Assembly: GCA_037951105.1 (NCBI GenBank)
Contig: JBAMJV010001312.1
Location: 62,001 to 126,000, forward strand
Direction: 5' to 3'
DNA from: Echinarachnius parma
Lineage: Eukaryota; Echinodermata; Echinoidea; Clypeasteroida; Echinarachniidae
Length of the DNA: 64,000 nt
The notes beneath the pieces were generated by a model. It saw only the letters and a program-made list of their open reading frames with translations. It searched no databases and was not told where the DNA came from. How positions within the stretch are numbered: the stretch's first letter is position 1; each line of letters begins with the position of its first letter. Of the stretch, positions 10,307 through 23,000 are shown in pieces. A program made the position numbers and the translations under genes.

Positions 10307-12439
10307 CCACTGTATGCAGGTTGGCTGCTATAGACCGGTTTGACTGTACAAATGTGTATGACAAAATTATGTATGTGTGTCATGTGCACATGAAACGTGC
10401 GATCAACATGTTTTACGTCCGTCTTCTGTTCATCATGTGATGTGCATTTCTAGTGGAATGTGCATTTAGATAGTGTATGTTCAAACTGGCCTTAACCATG
10501 TGAACGTGTGATTATATAAACCATGAAAGGGATGATAAAATAACTAATTTGATATTTTCTTTTTGACAATGTGCTAACTTTTCACCAACCTTTAAAACTT
10601 AACTATCTGCATTCCTTCATCAAGAAGAGGAAAATCTACATTTTCTCTTAATTGTAACGCATAATATGCACACACATGTACACAATCCTTTTTATTTAGC
10701 ATTTAGATTTTTAGGTTCTTGCACCAGCAAGTTAGCACTATGATACATGGTTTGTATTAAACTGATTGTTGTCGGCTCAAAATTGGCATTGTATCTTGTT
10801 CATCGTTTTAATTGTTTTGTTATTTAAAAAAAGTTGCAAACCATATTGTTGACTTCATTATCCCCTGTTTCCCTTATTTTTTACTTTCAAAATAGTTAAT
10901 GGGGGTAATGGTACATGTAGTTTCATTTATATCATTTAATTTCTCCTGAATGGATTATTTTGCAGTTAACCCAGTCACTACAGATAGCTGATGTACCATG
11001 TTTGAACTGTGTGGGGATTGCAAGATCTAGTAGGGAACACATTGATAGTATTGGCCACGTTAACCTGAAGCAGATGGGGGAAAAGGGCAAGATTCAAGTT
11101 TTTCATTCATTTGTCAACAAAAATGAAAATTTGTGTTGGTTCTCAAACTACCATTAAAAGCAATTTTCAACATAATTATATAAACATGAAAATCTCAAAT
11201 AAAAAAACAGACACAAATAAAACAAATTATGAATTACACAGATATGAGCCAACAATACGTACAAAAATAGTGACTACCCTTTACATAATTATACATAAAA
11301 CTAAAAGGGCAAACAAATTTATGGGGCTCCTTTTTGAGCCCGACTGCATTGAAATAGCACTCTCCAAATCGATCATATTAGGCGCTATATTTATTGAGCA
11401 CAATATGACTATTGCATTGAACTGTATGAGAATATAGAAGGCTATATAATTATTTTGGGGGCTCTTTTGTTATTTTGGGGAGCCCCCATAAATTATGTGC
11501 AAGTTCTTTGTGGCTAATTAAAAAAGATAACATAAAAGAGTGACTAGTGGGTCTGATTTAGGAAGAATTGTTGGAAGAATCATAGTATTACTATTTTGTT
11601 TTGATGCTAGTTTGGGTATGATTACAGTTGTTAAATACAAGGGACTATGACGGTCTTTATAATTGTTGAATATTGCACCAGGTGTCATTGATATGATGAA
11701 AATGTGAAGCTGCAAAAAAACGATTGAAAAAATATTTGTTACCACATGTTTCATTTCCATGAAATGTCTAAAGCAGTTGTTAGATGAATTATTAGAATTG
11801 TATTAAATTAAATTCTTCTTTCTTTCTCTATATTTTTTCTCTTCAAAATGATGCTTCTGGAGCTAGTTGATGACTACAAGGAAGCTAAAGTTTTAAACAA
11901 TAACATTGTAGGGTATTGTTTTCTTTTTGTTTTATGTGTATAAAGTTGGGCAGCATTATCTTACATTGTTTTCTCGCCTGCTTAACTATCTTGTAATATA
12001 CAGAAAGTAAGAAGAAGAAGAAGAAAAAAAAAGACAAAAAATTGTTTTTTGTCAATTGTAACATTTCTTCATCACGATGGATGAAGAAAACATTCTGGGA
12101 GATTAAAATTGTATGCAATGTTATCTCATGTTTAAATGTGATTCATTTTGTCTACTCGAAATCTTAATCTGCGAAAGTGGATGTTGTTTGTGCAGTGTGA
12201 GCGATGATGATGGCTTTTGTAAAGAAAGCAGTGATGGTGATGTTTGTCATTTGTGCCAATGTGCTTTGACATTTATAATGATTATAACTGATGGATCTCA
12301 AATCATAAGTTTTAACCATAAAACCACTGAAAATAATGGTGATGATAATTTTGAAGTTTAGGATGGTGATGTTACATGTGAAACAAAATAATGATGATGG
12401 TATGTTGTGACAATGATTATATTAATAATGGATCTCTAA

Positions 12440-12565
12440 TTGATATGATTATAAACCTTGATAATGGTGGAGGTGGTGGTTGTGGTGATAGTGAATATGC
12501 ATATGATTATGATGGTGGTGGTGGTGGTGATTATTTTGATGATGGTGATGGTGATGATGATGGCG
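12440..12565 (+). repeat. GAT/GGT trinucleotide-rich low-complexity tract
   Basis: Runs of GGTGGT and GATGAT make a simple-sequence tract. Open frames through it are compositional. Confidence 0.7.
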
Positions 12566-12769
12566 ATCACCTCCCATCCACATGGTATGCCTATATAAGC
12601 TTTATACAAAGACTTATTAAATACAAAAGTAATGTGAAATGCAAATATTTCCTAGATAAATAGCGCCATATCCAAAATGTTTGAAAGCTATTTAAAAAAA
12701 TGTATATTGACTGTAATAGTCAGAGTGGTGTCAGTTCTTCAACATTCTAAGATCAAGGTACTATATTAA

Positions 12770-13189
12770 AGGGGACCACCAGGCAAAGGACAACACATTA
12801 TTATATGTTTTGGTACCGTTTTGTGATATCAAATAGATACCCAACATGTTGCAAAGGGTTGTGTAATTCATAAACAAAGCAATTAATTTCCACCACTTAC
12901 AGAACCACTGCTATTTCCTGGTTCCATACGGGCCAAGCATTTGCGAGTGCGCCAATGCTTTCACGCGTACGTCAATAGATTCCCGGATGATTCATTCGCT
13001 CTGCACAGTGCTCTGCACGCATAGTCTATGCAATTCAGACCGCATGAACGCATGGTTGAGAATGGTGATGCGTTTTCCAATTATATATTTTTTTCTGAAA
13101 ACATATTTTTGTGAACTTGTTGAAGGAATGGAATACTAAAGATGGTACCTTTCTATAATAAGAATATTATTTTTGGGTGGTGGTACCCT
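12770..13189. mobile_element. Kolobok-like MITE with TTAA target site
   Basis: TTAA|AGGGGACCACCA at the left and TGGTACCCT|TTAA at the right. A TTAA target with ends starting AGGG fits Kolobok-type elements. Related ends occur at 19601, 46399 and 60547. Confidence 0.65.
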
Positions 13190-13376
13190 TTAAAGGTAAA
13201 TGACAGTAGTGGGAAACGCCCAACACACAAACAAAATGAAATGTACAAACTGGTATTTGTCTTTAAAGGCAGAGTGGAGAGATAAAGGTGGAGGAGAGAA
13301 TAGAGGGTATGGGTCACTATATGGGAAAGGGGAACGGTGCAGGAGCATTATAAAGGGAGACAGGGGACAATCCCCT

Positions 13377-13401
13377 CCCCCCCCCCCCCCCCCCCCCCCC
13401 C
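13377..13401 (+). repeat. Poly-C tract (25 C)
   Basis: An uninterrupted run of 25 C, about 430 bp upstream of the zinc-finger start codon. Confidence 0.9.
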
Positions 13402-13559
13402 TGCGGCTTGGCCGGCCATCAACCAGTAAACAAAATAGAGAAGATGGTTGACTGAAGGAGTAGGAGCTGCTAATAGCACTTATAATACAAATTGATAACA
13501 GCAGCAGCAGTAATATTTCTTCAACAGGGGCCTTGGATCCAATCCATTGAGAACCTTGA

Positions 13560-13583
13560 CCCCCCCCCCCCCCCCCCCCCCCC
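13560..13583 (+). repeat. Poly-C tract (24 C)
   Basis: A second uninterrupted C run, 160 bp after the first and about 225 bp upstream of the zinc-finger start codon. Confidence 0.9.
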
Positions 13584-13699
13584 GACCAACTTGCAGATCA
13601 TGACTGGAAGAGGTTGGTGGCGTGGAGGGTGAGAGAAAATCACAAAAGCTAGTGAATACGTAGATAAAACAAATCACGTAAAAAACGCACACACACACG

Positions 13700-13808
13700 C
13701 ACAGCTCAGGACACGCCACGGCGCGGCGCGCGCGGCGCCCATCCCTTTCCTATAAAATTTCGACGTTGTACATGTGTGTCTTGAGTGGAGACTAATTTCG
13801 ACAATAAC
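13700..13808 (+). promoter_or_regulatory. Putative core promoter and 5'UTR of the zinc-finger gene
   Basis: A CpG-dense GC block (CACGGCGCGGCGCGCGCGGC, from about 13714) is followed by TATAAAA at 13751-13757, about 55 bp upstream of the first ATG (13809). An in-frame TGA at 13782-13784 closes the frame upstream. The transcription start is inferred only. Confidence 0.4.
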
Positions 13809-14044
13809 ATGGAGGCGTCTGAGGAGGGAATGGGCGATGTTGCCTTGGAAAACACACCACCAGTCGAGATCAAAGGCGAAGAAAATGACGAAATCGTCCC
13901 ATCCGTCGTCGAAGACTTTACTGAACCTTCTACAGATGTTGACCTTGAAGGGGAGTTCGAAAAATGGGCGAATTTGAAGAGCTTCCTTGGCATAGCGGGC
14001 ATCAAAAGCGACGCGCGGTTGGCTGGCTTTCTCATCAACTTTTG
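13809..14044 (+). CDS. Zinc-finger gene, coding exon 1
   Basis: First ATG after an in-frame TGA at 13782. It reads MEASEEGMGDVALENTPP to GFLINF plus TG, with donor GTAAAT. The final TG joins the G of exon 2 to make Trp. An open frame continues three codons to TAA if unspliced. Confidence 0.78.
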
Positions 14045-17000
14045 GTAAATTAAAGTAAAACCTTGTCCCACATATTCTAATTTGTGTGTTGTAATTAGCA
14101 ATCCTGTATGTATTATTGTCATGTGCACATGAATGGCTTCTTGATTTTGAAAATGAAGTTAAAAGTGTACTACTAGTGGCGACTGACTGGAATACTCCCT
14201 AGTCAGTGAAAAATGTGCACTTCATATGCTGAAATGATTGCAGTGTGTTTCCGTTGAATGGGGCACTACGAACTATTCCCCATTCACCCTGTACAACGGT
14301 TGGCTGCAGCTCAGCGCGCGATCTCATTGGCTGCCTTGCTCATGACGTAGCTCCTCGGTGCACGTGCCCGAAATCAGCTTTGCAGCTCTGTGTAGAATAT
14401 CGCATGGAGGTAGTATCGATAGCACGGCGCGGGCGCAATTGCGGGCGGCCACGATGCCCACCCCTTCTCAAAGTATCGTGAGCGATACTACACGCCAGCA
14501 TCTGAGACGGTACAATTCCATGCATATTACAGCGACTGCTCTCATACAACCACAACACAGGTATTATACATAGACATTATCAATCTAGAAACATCCACGA
14601 ACACGATGCGACACCGACGGAAATTCGTAAGAATATCATGAAAAGTATACTACTTACCGAAATCACAGTAAGACCAAGGTATCGTATGGGCTTTCCGCTC
14701 TTGAACAGCACTTTCAAAAAATCGTGAAAAATAGAAGAAAAGTGGAAACTAGGCCGAGTTTGGTACCAGATGAAGCACAGTTGCAAGCAGAATCTTGTAG
14801 CACACTGCACGCAGATGTAGGGGTAAGCTAGTGCGCATGCGCATCCATTTCATTCATAAAAATCGGCCCGATGCTGCCGTAGTAGTGACGTCACGTAATT
14901 AGATGAATACGTCGCTCGCTCGACGAAACCCGGAAGCAAACCCGGAAGCCATCCGTTCGTGCAATAGTTCGTAGTGTGGGGGTAATATGATAATTATAAA
15001 TTAACGCTAATAATAATTAATTGATACTCGACGAGTCAACCAGTCCATGAATGATTATTGATTGGCATGAACAGATGAATAGCGAGTACTATAAATTACT
15101 ATAATAATATGAATAAATAACCGTAATATAGGCGTTATTACTATTACTTGTAGAACATACACTTGTATAAAAGTTACTTGTAGAGAATATGAGAGCATTT
15201 TGATTTCATATGACATTGTTCATGTATGAATAATGTCAATGCAGGGCTCAACACTCGCATTGGCCCGCGGGCCCGGGGCCAGTGAAATTGCACTTCGGGC
15301 CAGCAAAAATGTACAAAAGTCATATTTTGGTGGCCCGATCGGGCAAGCAGATTTTCCACCCTGACATTGCATCGACAAAATTTGAAAAATCTGGTTTTCT
15401 TTGATGTTATGCTTCATCTATAATACAGGTTTGATAGGGAAAGAGTAATATTTGTAATAGTTTACTCATGATATAACATTTTTGGGTCAGTAAATTAATC
15501 TTTCGGGCCACCAGAAAAAGAAATTATTTCACTTGTCCGACCGGGCCACTGACAAAAAAGGTAAGTGTGGAGCCCTGGTCAATGACTTTACAAATTGGTT
15601 GTTAAATCATGTGGGCAATTCCAGCGTCACGGACATTACAAATATGAACAATTTCTTGACTTTCCAAAACCACAACATTAAGATGAAACTGTCCACTATA
15701 TAACTTTTACTTTGATTACAAAGCAATGGCCAAGTTGAATATACAATGTACACTACAAGTTGGAGAACATTTTCCTTATTTGTGGGTTGGTAGTCCTACA
15801 TTTCAGCGAGAAGATAAAAAGTTATATGATGTATACAAGGAGAAAGAGCATAAATTTCTCTATTTTTAGAGCCGTATTTTGTTAACTCTACCTCCTTTAG
15901 TTATTTTTTAATGATTTTTAATATTGCGTAGGGCGCTATAATTTAGGAAAATTCTTAAATTGGTAACACATTGTGATATTTTAAAAACAGATTTCGGCGT
16001 TCAAATTGGCAACTTTGCAGCAAAGTCACTTCGTATTTGTCTTAAATTGTAATTACTAAATATTTTCCACCTATTTTTATGTCATTAAAAGGTCCAAAAA
16101 TTTAGGAGTTGCCAATTTGTAGAGGAAAATCAATAATCAATTTTGCCTTAAAATAGCTCTCGCCCATGATGGGTACCAGAAAATATGTGCTGTCACGGAC
16201 ATGACATGTTTTGGCAAAATATGTCATTTCCGTGACGACACACATTTTGTGGAATAGTACAGTTAAAAAAAGTTAGTGTGGAGATGGGCAGGTCCAAGCT
16301 ATTTGACTTGTGACGTACGGGACATTCACAGCTTTCAATTGAATATTATTCAAAGGAAGGAGCTATGATCTGGAATCTTTTTGGTGCTTTGGAAAGCTAC
16401 TTGTAGTCCCTTCCTAAAATGCAAAAAAAAAATATTCAAAATGCTTGTTAAAATTTAATTATGCTAATAAATATGCAGCGTGACGTACGGGACCAGAGAA
16501 ATTATGACTTAAAAAAAAAAATGTGTATTGTGAAAACTCTCTGAATCTACATGGCAGATAACAACTTATTCCTGATATATGCATTTAGAAACCATTAATA
16601 TACGCACTGCAAAAAAAAAATTAAAAATTATGACCTTTTATCCCATGATAATTAATGAAAGAAAATAGGTATGCGCGTGACGTACGGGACATGTGACGTA
16701 CGGGACATTTTTCCCTCATGTTTTATTTGTCATTTTCCTGCTTTTATTTTTAAATCTTTGGGTTCATTTTGCAATATATTTGTTCTAATTGTATTTATTC
16801 AATATTGTGATGATTTAAAACTCAAAAACAGCTTCCGCAATACATTATAATAAGACTTTAACAAATTGAAGCTCTGAAACCCGATAATTTGCATTAATTA
16901 TGCTAATTACTAATTAAGAATTAATATTTTATTTGGCTTCAAAAGATGTGGGATACATCTATCTGATGTAAATTACTTTCAATATTGACAAAAAAGATTT

Positions 17001-20000
17001 GAATATGAGAAAATTAAACAGAATCATCATAAATTTGGCAACTTACATGAAATCCTACACATGGGACTATTTAGAAGAAAAACTAAAAATATTTTGTCCC
17101 TTTTTAGCACTTTCTTGCAGTTTTTTAACCTGTTTGGAAGGTCTCGGTGTACTGAACCAATGTAATACTATATTTCCTTCATTGACATGCAGTTTCCCTA
17201 CTCAAATTGACTGTCTAGTATTTTAGATAATTATTTAAAGGTAATTATGAGGTATTTCAAATTTCCCCCTCCAGACACATTTTCATCAGTATGTAGCTAT
17301 AACGCGAAGTATGATGTGGTAATTATGTAATTACTTTTAGAGGTAACTCCTAAAGGTAAGACCTATTTATTCTGAAATTGTTAAGAGTATCTAAGCAAGA
17401 ATTATTATGATAATCAGTGGTAAAACACAAAACAAATAATTTTCACCTGGCTTGCCATTGCTTTAACACTGAAAATGTCCCTTACGTCACACTTTTGTCC
17501 CGTACGTCACATGTCTTAATTAGCTAATAAAATCAAAACGAAAAATGCTGTTTTCATAAAACTTAGCTAGCCAGTCAAGAGTATGATAAATTAGAACTTC
17601 ACAAAATATGAAAGAAAAAAATTAGGTGTTTCATACTGAAATATAAAAAAAGGTGTTCATTTTTGTGACGTACGGGACATTGCAGTTTGGACACGCCCTT
17701 ATTAGCATAATTAATTAATTTTGACACTTAAAAATTTGGTCAACTATTGCTAGTGATTAGTTTTACTAGTCCCCATATATGAAATTAAAGCTTGATTGAT
17801 AAAATAAAAATTAAAAATAGAAATACAATGTCCCGTACGTCACGCTAATATTTGAAATATGCAAATTAGATGCTCACTACTCGTTAAATATGCATATTAT
17901 GCAAATTTCTGTACTAAAAATCTAAACTTCAGACTTTTAGCTTTGAAATGATACCAAATTTGTAAAGCTAAAATGAAGATGAATTTTCACCATCAAGGGG
18001 GACATTAGCTTGGACCTGCCCAGGTGTGGGTAACCCAAAGCCAAAGGCTGTGCCTGCCAATATTGTTTGTTCATATCAACAGAAACGAATCGCGATAGTG
18101 ACACAGTCCAAAATTTCAAACTAACATGACACGTTTTGTTGTTATATAGGATGCCTTTTATAAACAGGTCTACGTGATCCCTACACGGCTACATACTATG
18201 TGTCATGTTCATTCTATGAAAGTGAAGAAAAGGAGATTTTCCTACCTTTTTTGGTGATTCTTGTAGACAATTTTGGTCTTTCTTGCTCTCCTGCCTGCGA
18301 AATGCATATTTTGTTTGCGCGGCGCGGCCCACTGCATGCATGCAGTGTACATTAATTGCGCGAGGGGTGTTGGCGAATTCACTTCGACCCATGCAGTTGT
18401 TATGGCTACGACCTGACGCTATCGGTATTAAATAAAGTAATTATAGTACCACATACTTTGTCATGTGTAACATACAAAGTATTTTACATATGAAAGGACA
18501 TGTATGAGGTAACCTTAGCAAATTATCAAATATAACTATTTCATAGCGAGAATCAAGCAAAAAATACACGGGGGCGACGGGCGATTCGCCCCCGATACCT
18601 TTGGAATCGCCCCCGTGAGCCACGGCACGGGGGTGAACAAAAAAACAAAAAATTAAAATTTTGTTTTACATCTTTTTGCATGATCGGAAAGCGCCAGAAA
18701 CGTACCAATCATGGCATAATCGGATAGATCACATCATGATAACCATTTATTAGACCCTTGAGCAGTGAAAACGATGTAAAAAAAAAAGAGCCCCTGAATA
18801 GCCCCAGTGAATAATTTCACGAGGGCGTTTTTCTCCCTCAAAATTTTTTAAATCGCCCTCGTTTTTTGGTTGGCGAGAATGATGGGCTCTTATGTCTTAA
18901 CTCATTTATTTTATTTGCATTTCTGAGGCTTAATCATGACTCGACACTCGCTGACTCGCACTTGCCCGGGGCCAGTAGAATTGCGTTTCGGGCTAGCAAA
19001 AATTTATAACAGTCATATTTTGGTGGCCCGATCGGGCAAGCAGATTTTTTAACCCGACATTGACAAAATTAGAAAAATCTTGTTTTCTTACATGTCAAGC
19101 ACTTCATCTGTAATCACATGTTTGATCAGGAAAGAGTAATATTTTGAAAAATTAACAAGTTTCCTCATGAAATAACATTTACGAGCCAGAAAATTTTTCT
19201 TTCGGGCCACCAGAAAACGGGAAGAAATTATTATACTGACAACAATGTAAGAGTGGAACCCTGGCTTAATGTATAACAGTCATCTGTTTCAGCTTTACCA
19301 GAACTCCTACTTCCCACAAACTGTCACAGCATGGAATGCGCTCCCCAATAATGTCTTGGCTTCTACATCATTAGGAGCCTTTGCGGGAGCAGTTGCCTCA
19401 ATCGGCAATTAACGGGACACCTCACCGGTTCCCCTCGACTCTACGTCCTGACTGATGGACCCTGTCGAGTACCCAAGTAGAAGTAGAAGTAGAAGTAATC
19501 ATCCTAGCTACCAATAAAGACAATATACCCTGTGGCCTGTACGTCTCTGTTCGCTGGTTTTCTTTCCTGCACATGTTAACATGTAGCAGGGCTCTATTAA
19601 AGGACAATGAAACTATGGCTTTTGGTTATTATTATCGTTTAGAGGGTGAACAGACATTTGATTTGATACATAACTTGGCAATTTTTGCCTCCTTGATCCC
19701 ATGAAATCCTTACGTGAACATACTCACATTTTACTAATTCTTACGGCGGCAAAAGATGATAGGAGCGGCCATGTTCTTGTAAAATTCACCCGACATGCTT
19801 TGCAAACTCTGACGTATGTGCTACGGGCCGAACAAAAAGCTTTTCACTGATTTGAAAGCGTCTACAAGTATTCAGACAATGGTTTGAATTGGTGCTATTG
19901 AAATGCATTAGTGCATATCATTGACCAGAGTCCGCACAAACCTAATAATGGCGGCCTCCAGTGTTCGCGTGAATAGTGGTATACCCGAAAGAGTTTTCAC

Positions 20001-23000
20001 ATATTTCTTCCAAAGCAGAAATCTGAGTCGGAGTAATGTTACATATAATAAACAGGCATACCGTAGAACACCATCGTCAAGCACCCCCAAGCACCAATAT
20101 GCATCTCGCTTTTAAAGAGCGCCCGCTCTCTGTCCAAACGGGAAACTTTAATCAAGTATGCAAATAATGGTGAGGAATATTCATGAGGATAATAATGGAG
20201 GTGAATCTCATGGAAACGTCTTTAAAAGCAAGATGCTTATAGGTGCTTGGGGGGTGCTTGACGATGGTGTTCTACGGTATTACGATGTATAACTATAAAG
20301 TAAAATAAACTCTATTCTTGAGTTGCATTGCCCTTTAAGTTATGAACCTACTTGCATGTGGCAAGTGAAAATCAGTTTTGGGCAATTAATATTTTTTAGT
20401 TTAGTTGCCTGTCCAGGGCAAGTGATTTAGATCCAAATCGTTTCAAGAGCAACTTATTCATTACCTAGGTTTTCTAACATTAACCTGTGGCTTACAGGAA
20501 CCGGGTGGGCTATGTACAAAGTCTATGGGATTACATAATCTCAAAGGGAATGGGTTAATCACCCTTTTCTCTTGAATGTTCTTAATGGCAATCACAGTTC
20601 AAACATTCCTTTTCTAAGGTACCCTTAATTAGGGCAGTCAAAGTATTATTTTTGGGAAGCTATTTTCTTAGGAACTTGTGCTTGCCTGATACCATTGATA
20701 CATGACCGGGCATGCAAAAAATCCTTTTGTGTAGAGTACTGACTGCAAACAGGGCTTGCCCTCAGCAGTGGCCCAGGTGCCAATGGCTACCTGAAATGTA
20801 ATTTGGCCACAAACGAGTTAGGATGATCTACAACACACAGTCAAATGGGAGGCTAGATCTGTTGTGTCATTTTAGCAACCTGAAGGAAAAGCTTAAAAGC
20901 CGGAATGAGCCCTGCAGTGCAGTTTACCCCTTATCTCGCAGGGGTTGTTGTTGTTGTTGTTGTTATTATTTTATGGCAATCGGTCAAACTTGACTATTGT
21001 TGCCAATTTCAATTCTCTTTAATTTTCTTTCCTTTTTTTGGTCTATTCTTCTTTTCATTTCATTAATGTTCATGGATTTACACAATGTATGTTTGTTTTG
21101 ATTCTAGGTATGAGCACAAAGATTGTAAAGAGGTGGAGAGGAAGGAGAGAAAGAGCAAGAAGAGCAAGCAAAGGTGAGTGGTTTATAACACACATTACCA
21201 TACTGGTGTGTGTCATAGGCAATGCATGGACAATGCACAGTTAGCAAGTTAATTTTACATGCTTTAACACATGCATACATGCATTGTCTAGATCTGCATT
21301 ATGTACAACCAGGAAATTTATAACAGAATTTGTAATGTTTTCTGAGGCCCATTAAATTGGAAAAAATCTGGTGTTTACTTGCCCAACCGAGCAAAAAGAA
21401 AAAAGGCTAATTTCTAGCATTGGTGTAGGATTGCGCACAGTCACATTTATCTATACTAGCTGTACCCGCGGAAATCCGCGGGTTTTTGTAAGAGAAAGAC
21501 GATGATGACATACACCACTTTAAAACTTTACTAAATATCCCACAGTCATCATTTAAATAGTAAGACAAAGTAGACTCGGGCGACTCAATCCCGCCCGCCC
21601 GTCCAACGCTACATCCGGCCAATGTATAACAAATTCATGATGATTTAGTATCCACGCAAAGTTATTCAGTTATCCCCCATATTTCATATGATCCATAATT
21701 TGTTCCGCTTGTATTAAAATAGATACAATACACTATGTATGTGTTCTTGCTAATAAAGTAGCTTCGCCGCTCCCCCCTCCCCCCTCCCCCTCCCCCCCCC
21801 CCCCCCCCCGGCTCCAATTGCCTGTATGACAAATAACCCGTCGTGTCCCCTACACATTTCATATCATAAACTAAGTTCTCCCGCAGATACCTTTGTTCAT
21901 ATTTTTGTGAAACCCGATGATCATGATACATGTATTCCCTTGAAAGTAATATACATGTACATGTATTTGCATACTACATGAGCAGATACTTCCCCGATAC
22001 TTCCCCCATCCATTCTACCCCCACCCCCGATAATTTGTTCCGCTTGTATCAAATTAGATACAGTACACTATGTTCTTGTTCTTGCTAGCTTCGCCGCTGC
22101 CCCCCAACCCCCCCCCCCCCCTCGTGTCTTCAATTGCCTGCATGACACATTACCCGTCGTGTCCCCTACACAATTCATATCCAAACTAAGTTCTCCCGCG
22201 TATACATTTTGTTCATATTCTTGTGAAACTTGATGATAGCCGTTTATACATGCATTGCATAATAAATGAGCAGAGACCTCCCCGTCCATTTTACCCCCAC
22301 CCCCACCCCCCCCCCCCACCCCGTCGGCGTCTCTTCTGGTACTGCATGCTGGCTTCGTGGCTGACTTAATACATTTTACCACAAGCTGGCGCAATTATAG
22401 TATCGTGTACGGTAGGGCGAATAGAGACGATGGTCAGCAGGTCAGTGAGCTATGCAAATAAACTGCGGTTCGGTGGGGTGATTAGATGACTCCGGGACGT
22501 GTATACACGGCTGTACAGCCATTGCGCGTTGTATAACCGCAGCTAAATTGAAGTTGTCGCATTTTGTCGTCGATGCACTTACAAACACAATGCCAATCGG
22601 CAATAGCGATCATTACCATACCATCCGCGTAATATAAATATTTATATTTATCAAAACCTGGGTAGTTTCGCAACGTGTTATATCTAAAATGGTTTCTCAA
22701 TATATTATTTGTTTTATCTGCTCCAATTTATATTCTTACAAATAATTTATGGCGATAAATCGTTAGTCAATGCTCGGCACCTTAACTTTAGCAAACGGCA
22801 TTGCTGACTTTCCCTTTTCTTCGATCTGGACGATGACTACGGGGCGGGAGCGACTCGGGAATGCCTTATTGTCCTCCGCAAAACGTATATCCTTCGATCA
22901 CGACGGTCGGGGAGTCGCCGAATCCTCGGGGTGAGGATATCTCGAGTGGGACATGATTCGAGGGGTTGAAGCTTACCGTATTAATATAATAGATAAGCTG

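Larger units (their letters stand above)
4445..12769. other. Gene-free stretch between gene 1 and the zinc-finger gene
   Basis: No convincing exon was found here. It holds several delimited inverted-repeat elements (listed separately at 5182, 5932, 6922, 7231, 7958 and 9145), a tandem duplication near 10143, and AT-rich sequence without visible genes. Longer open frames here either lie in the repeats or are isolated without paired splice sites. Confidence 0.6.
14045..21107 (+). other. Intron 1 of the zinc-finger gene
   Basis: Seven kb without a supported exon. It contains the CAGGGCTC-ended MITEs (15242 and 18935), the repeated-motif element (16285-18022) with a relative just before it, a LINE tail (19290) and a Kolobok-like element (19601). 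Nothing clear was identified from 14045 to 15240 beyond GC-richer, CpG-containing sequence. Confidence 0.6.

Noticed and set aside
10960-11157. Open frame of 65 codons after a TTTTGCAG acceptor-like site
   Set aside because: No matching donor, no recognisable domain and no neighbouring exon in phase. It could be untranslated sequence or chance.
12113-12663. Aspartate/glycine-rich open frames
   Set aside because: They follow the GAT/GGT simple repeat and have no splice or start context.
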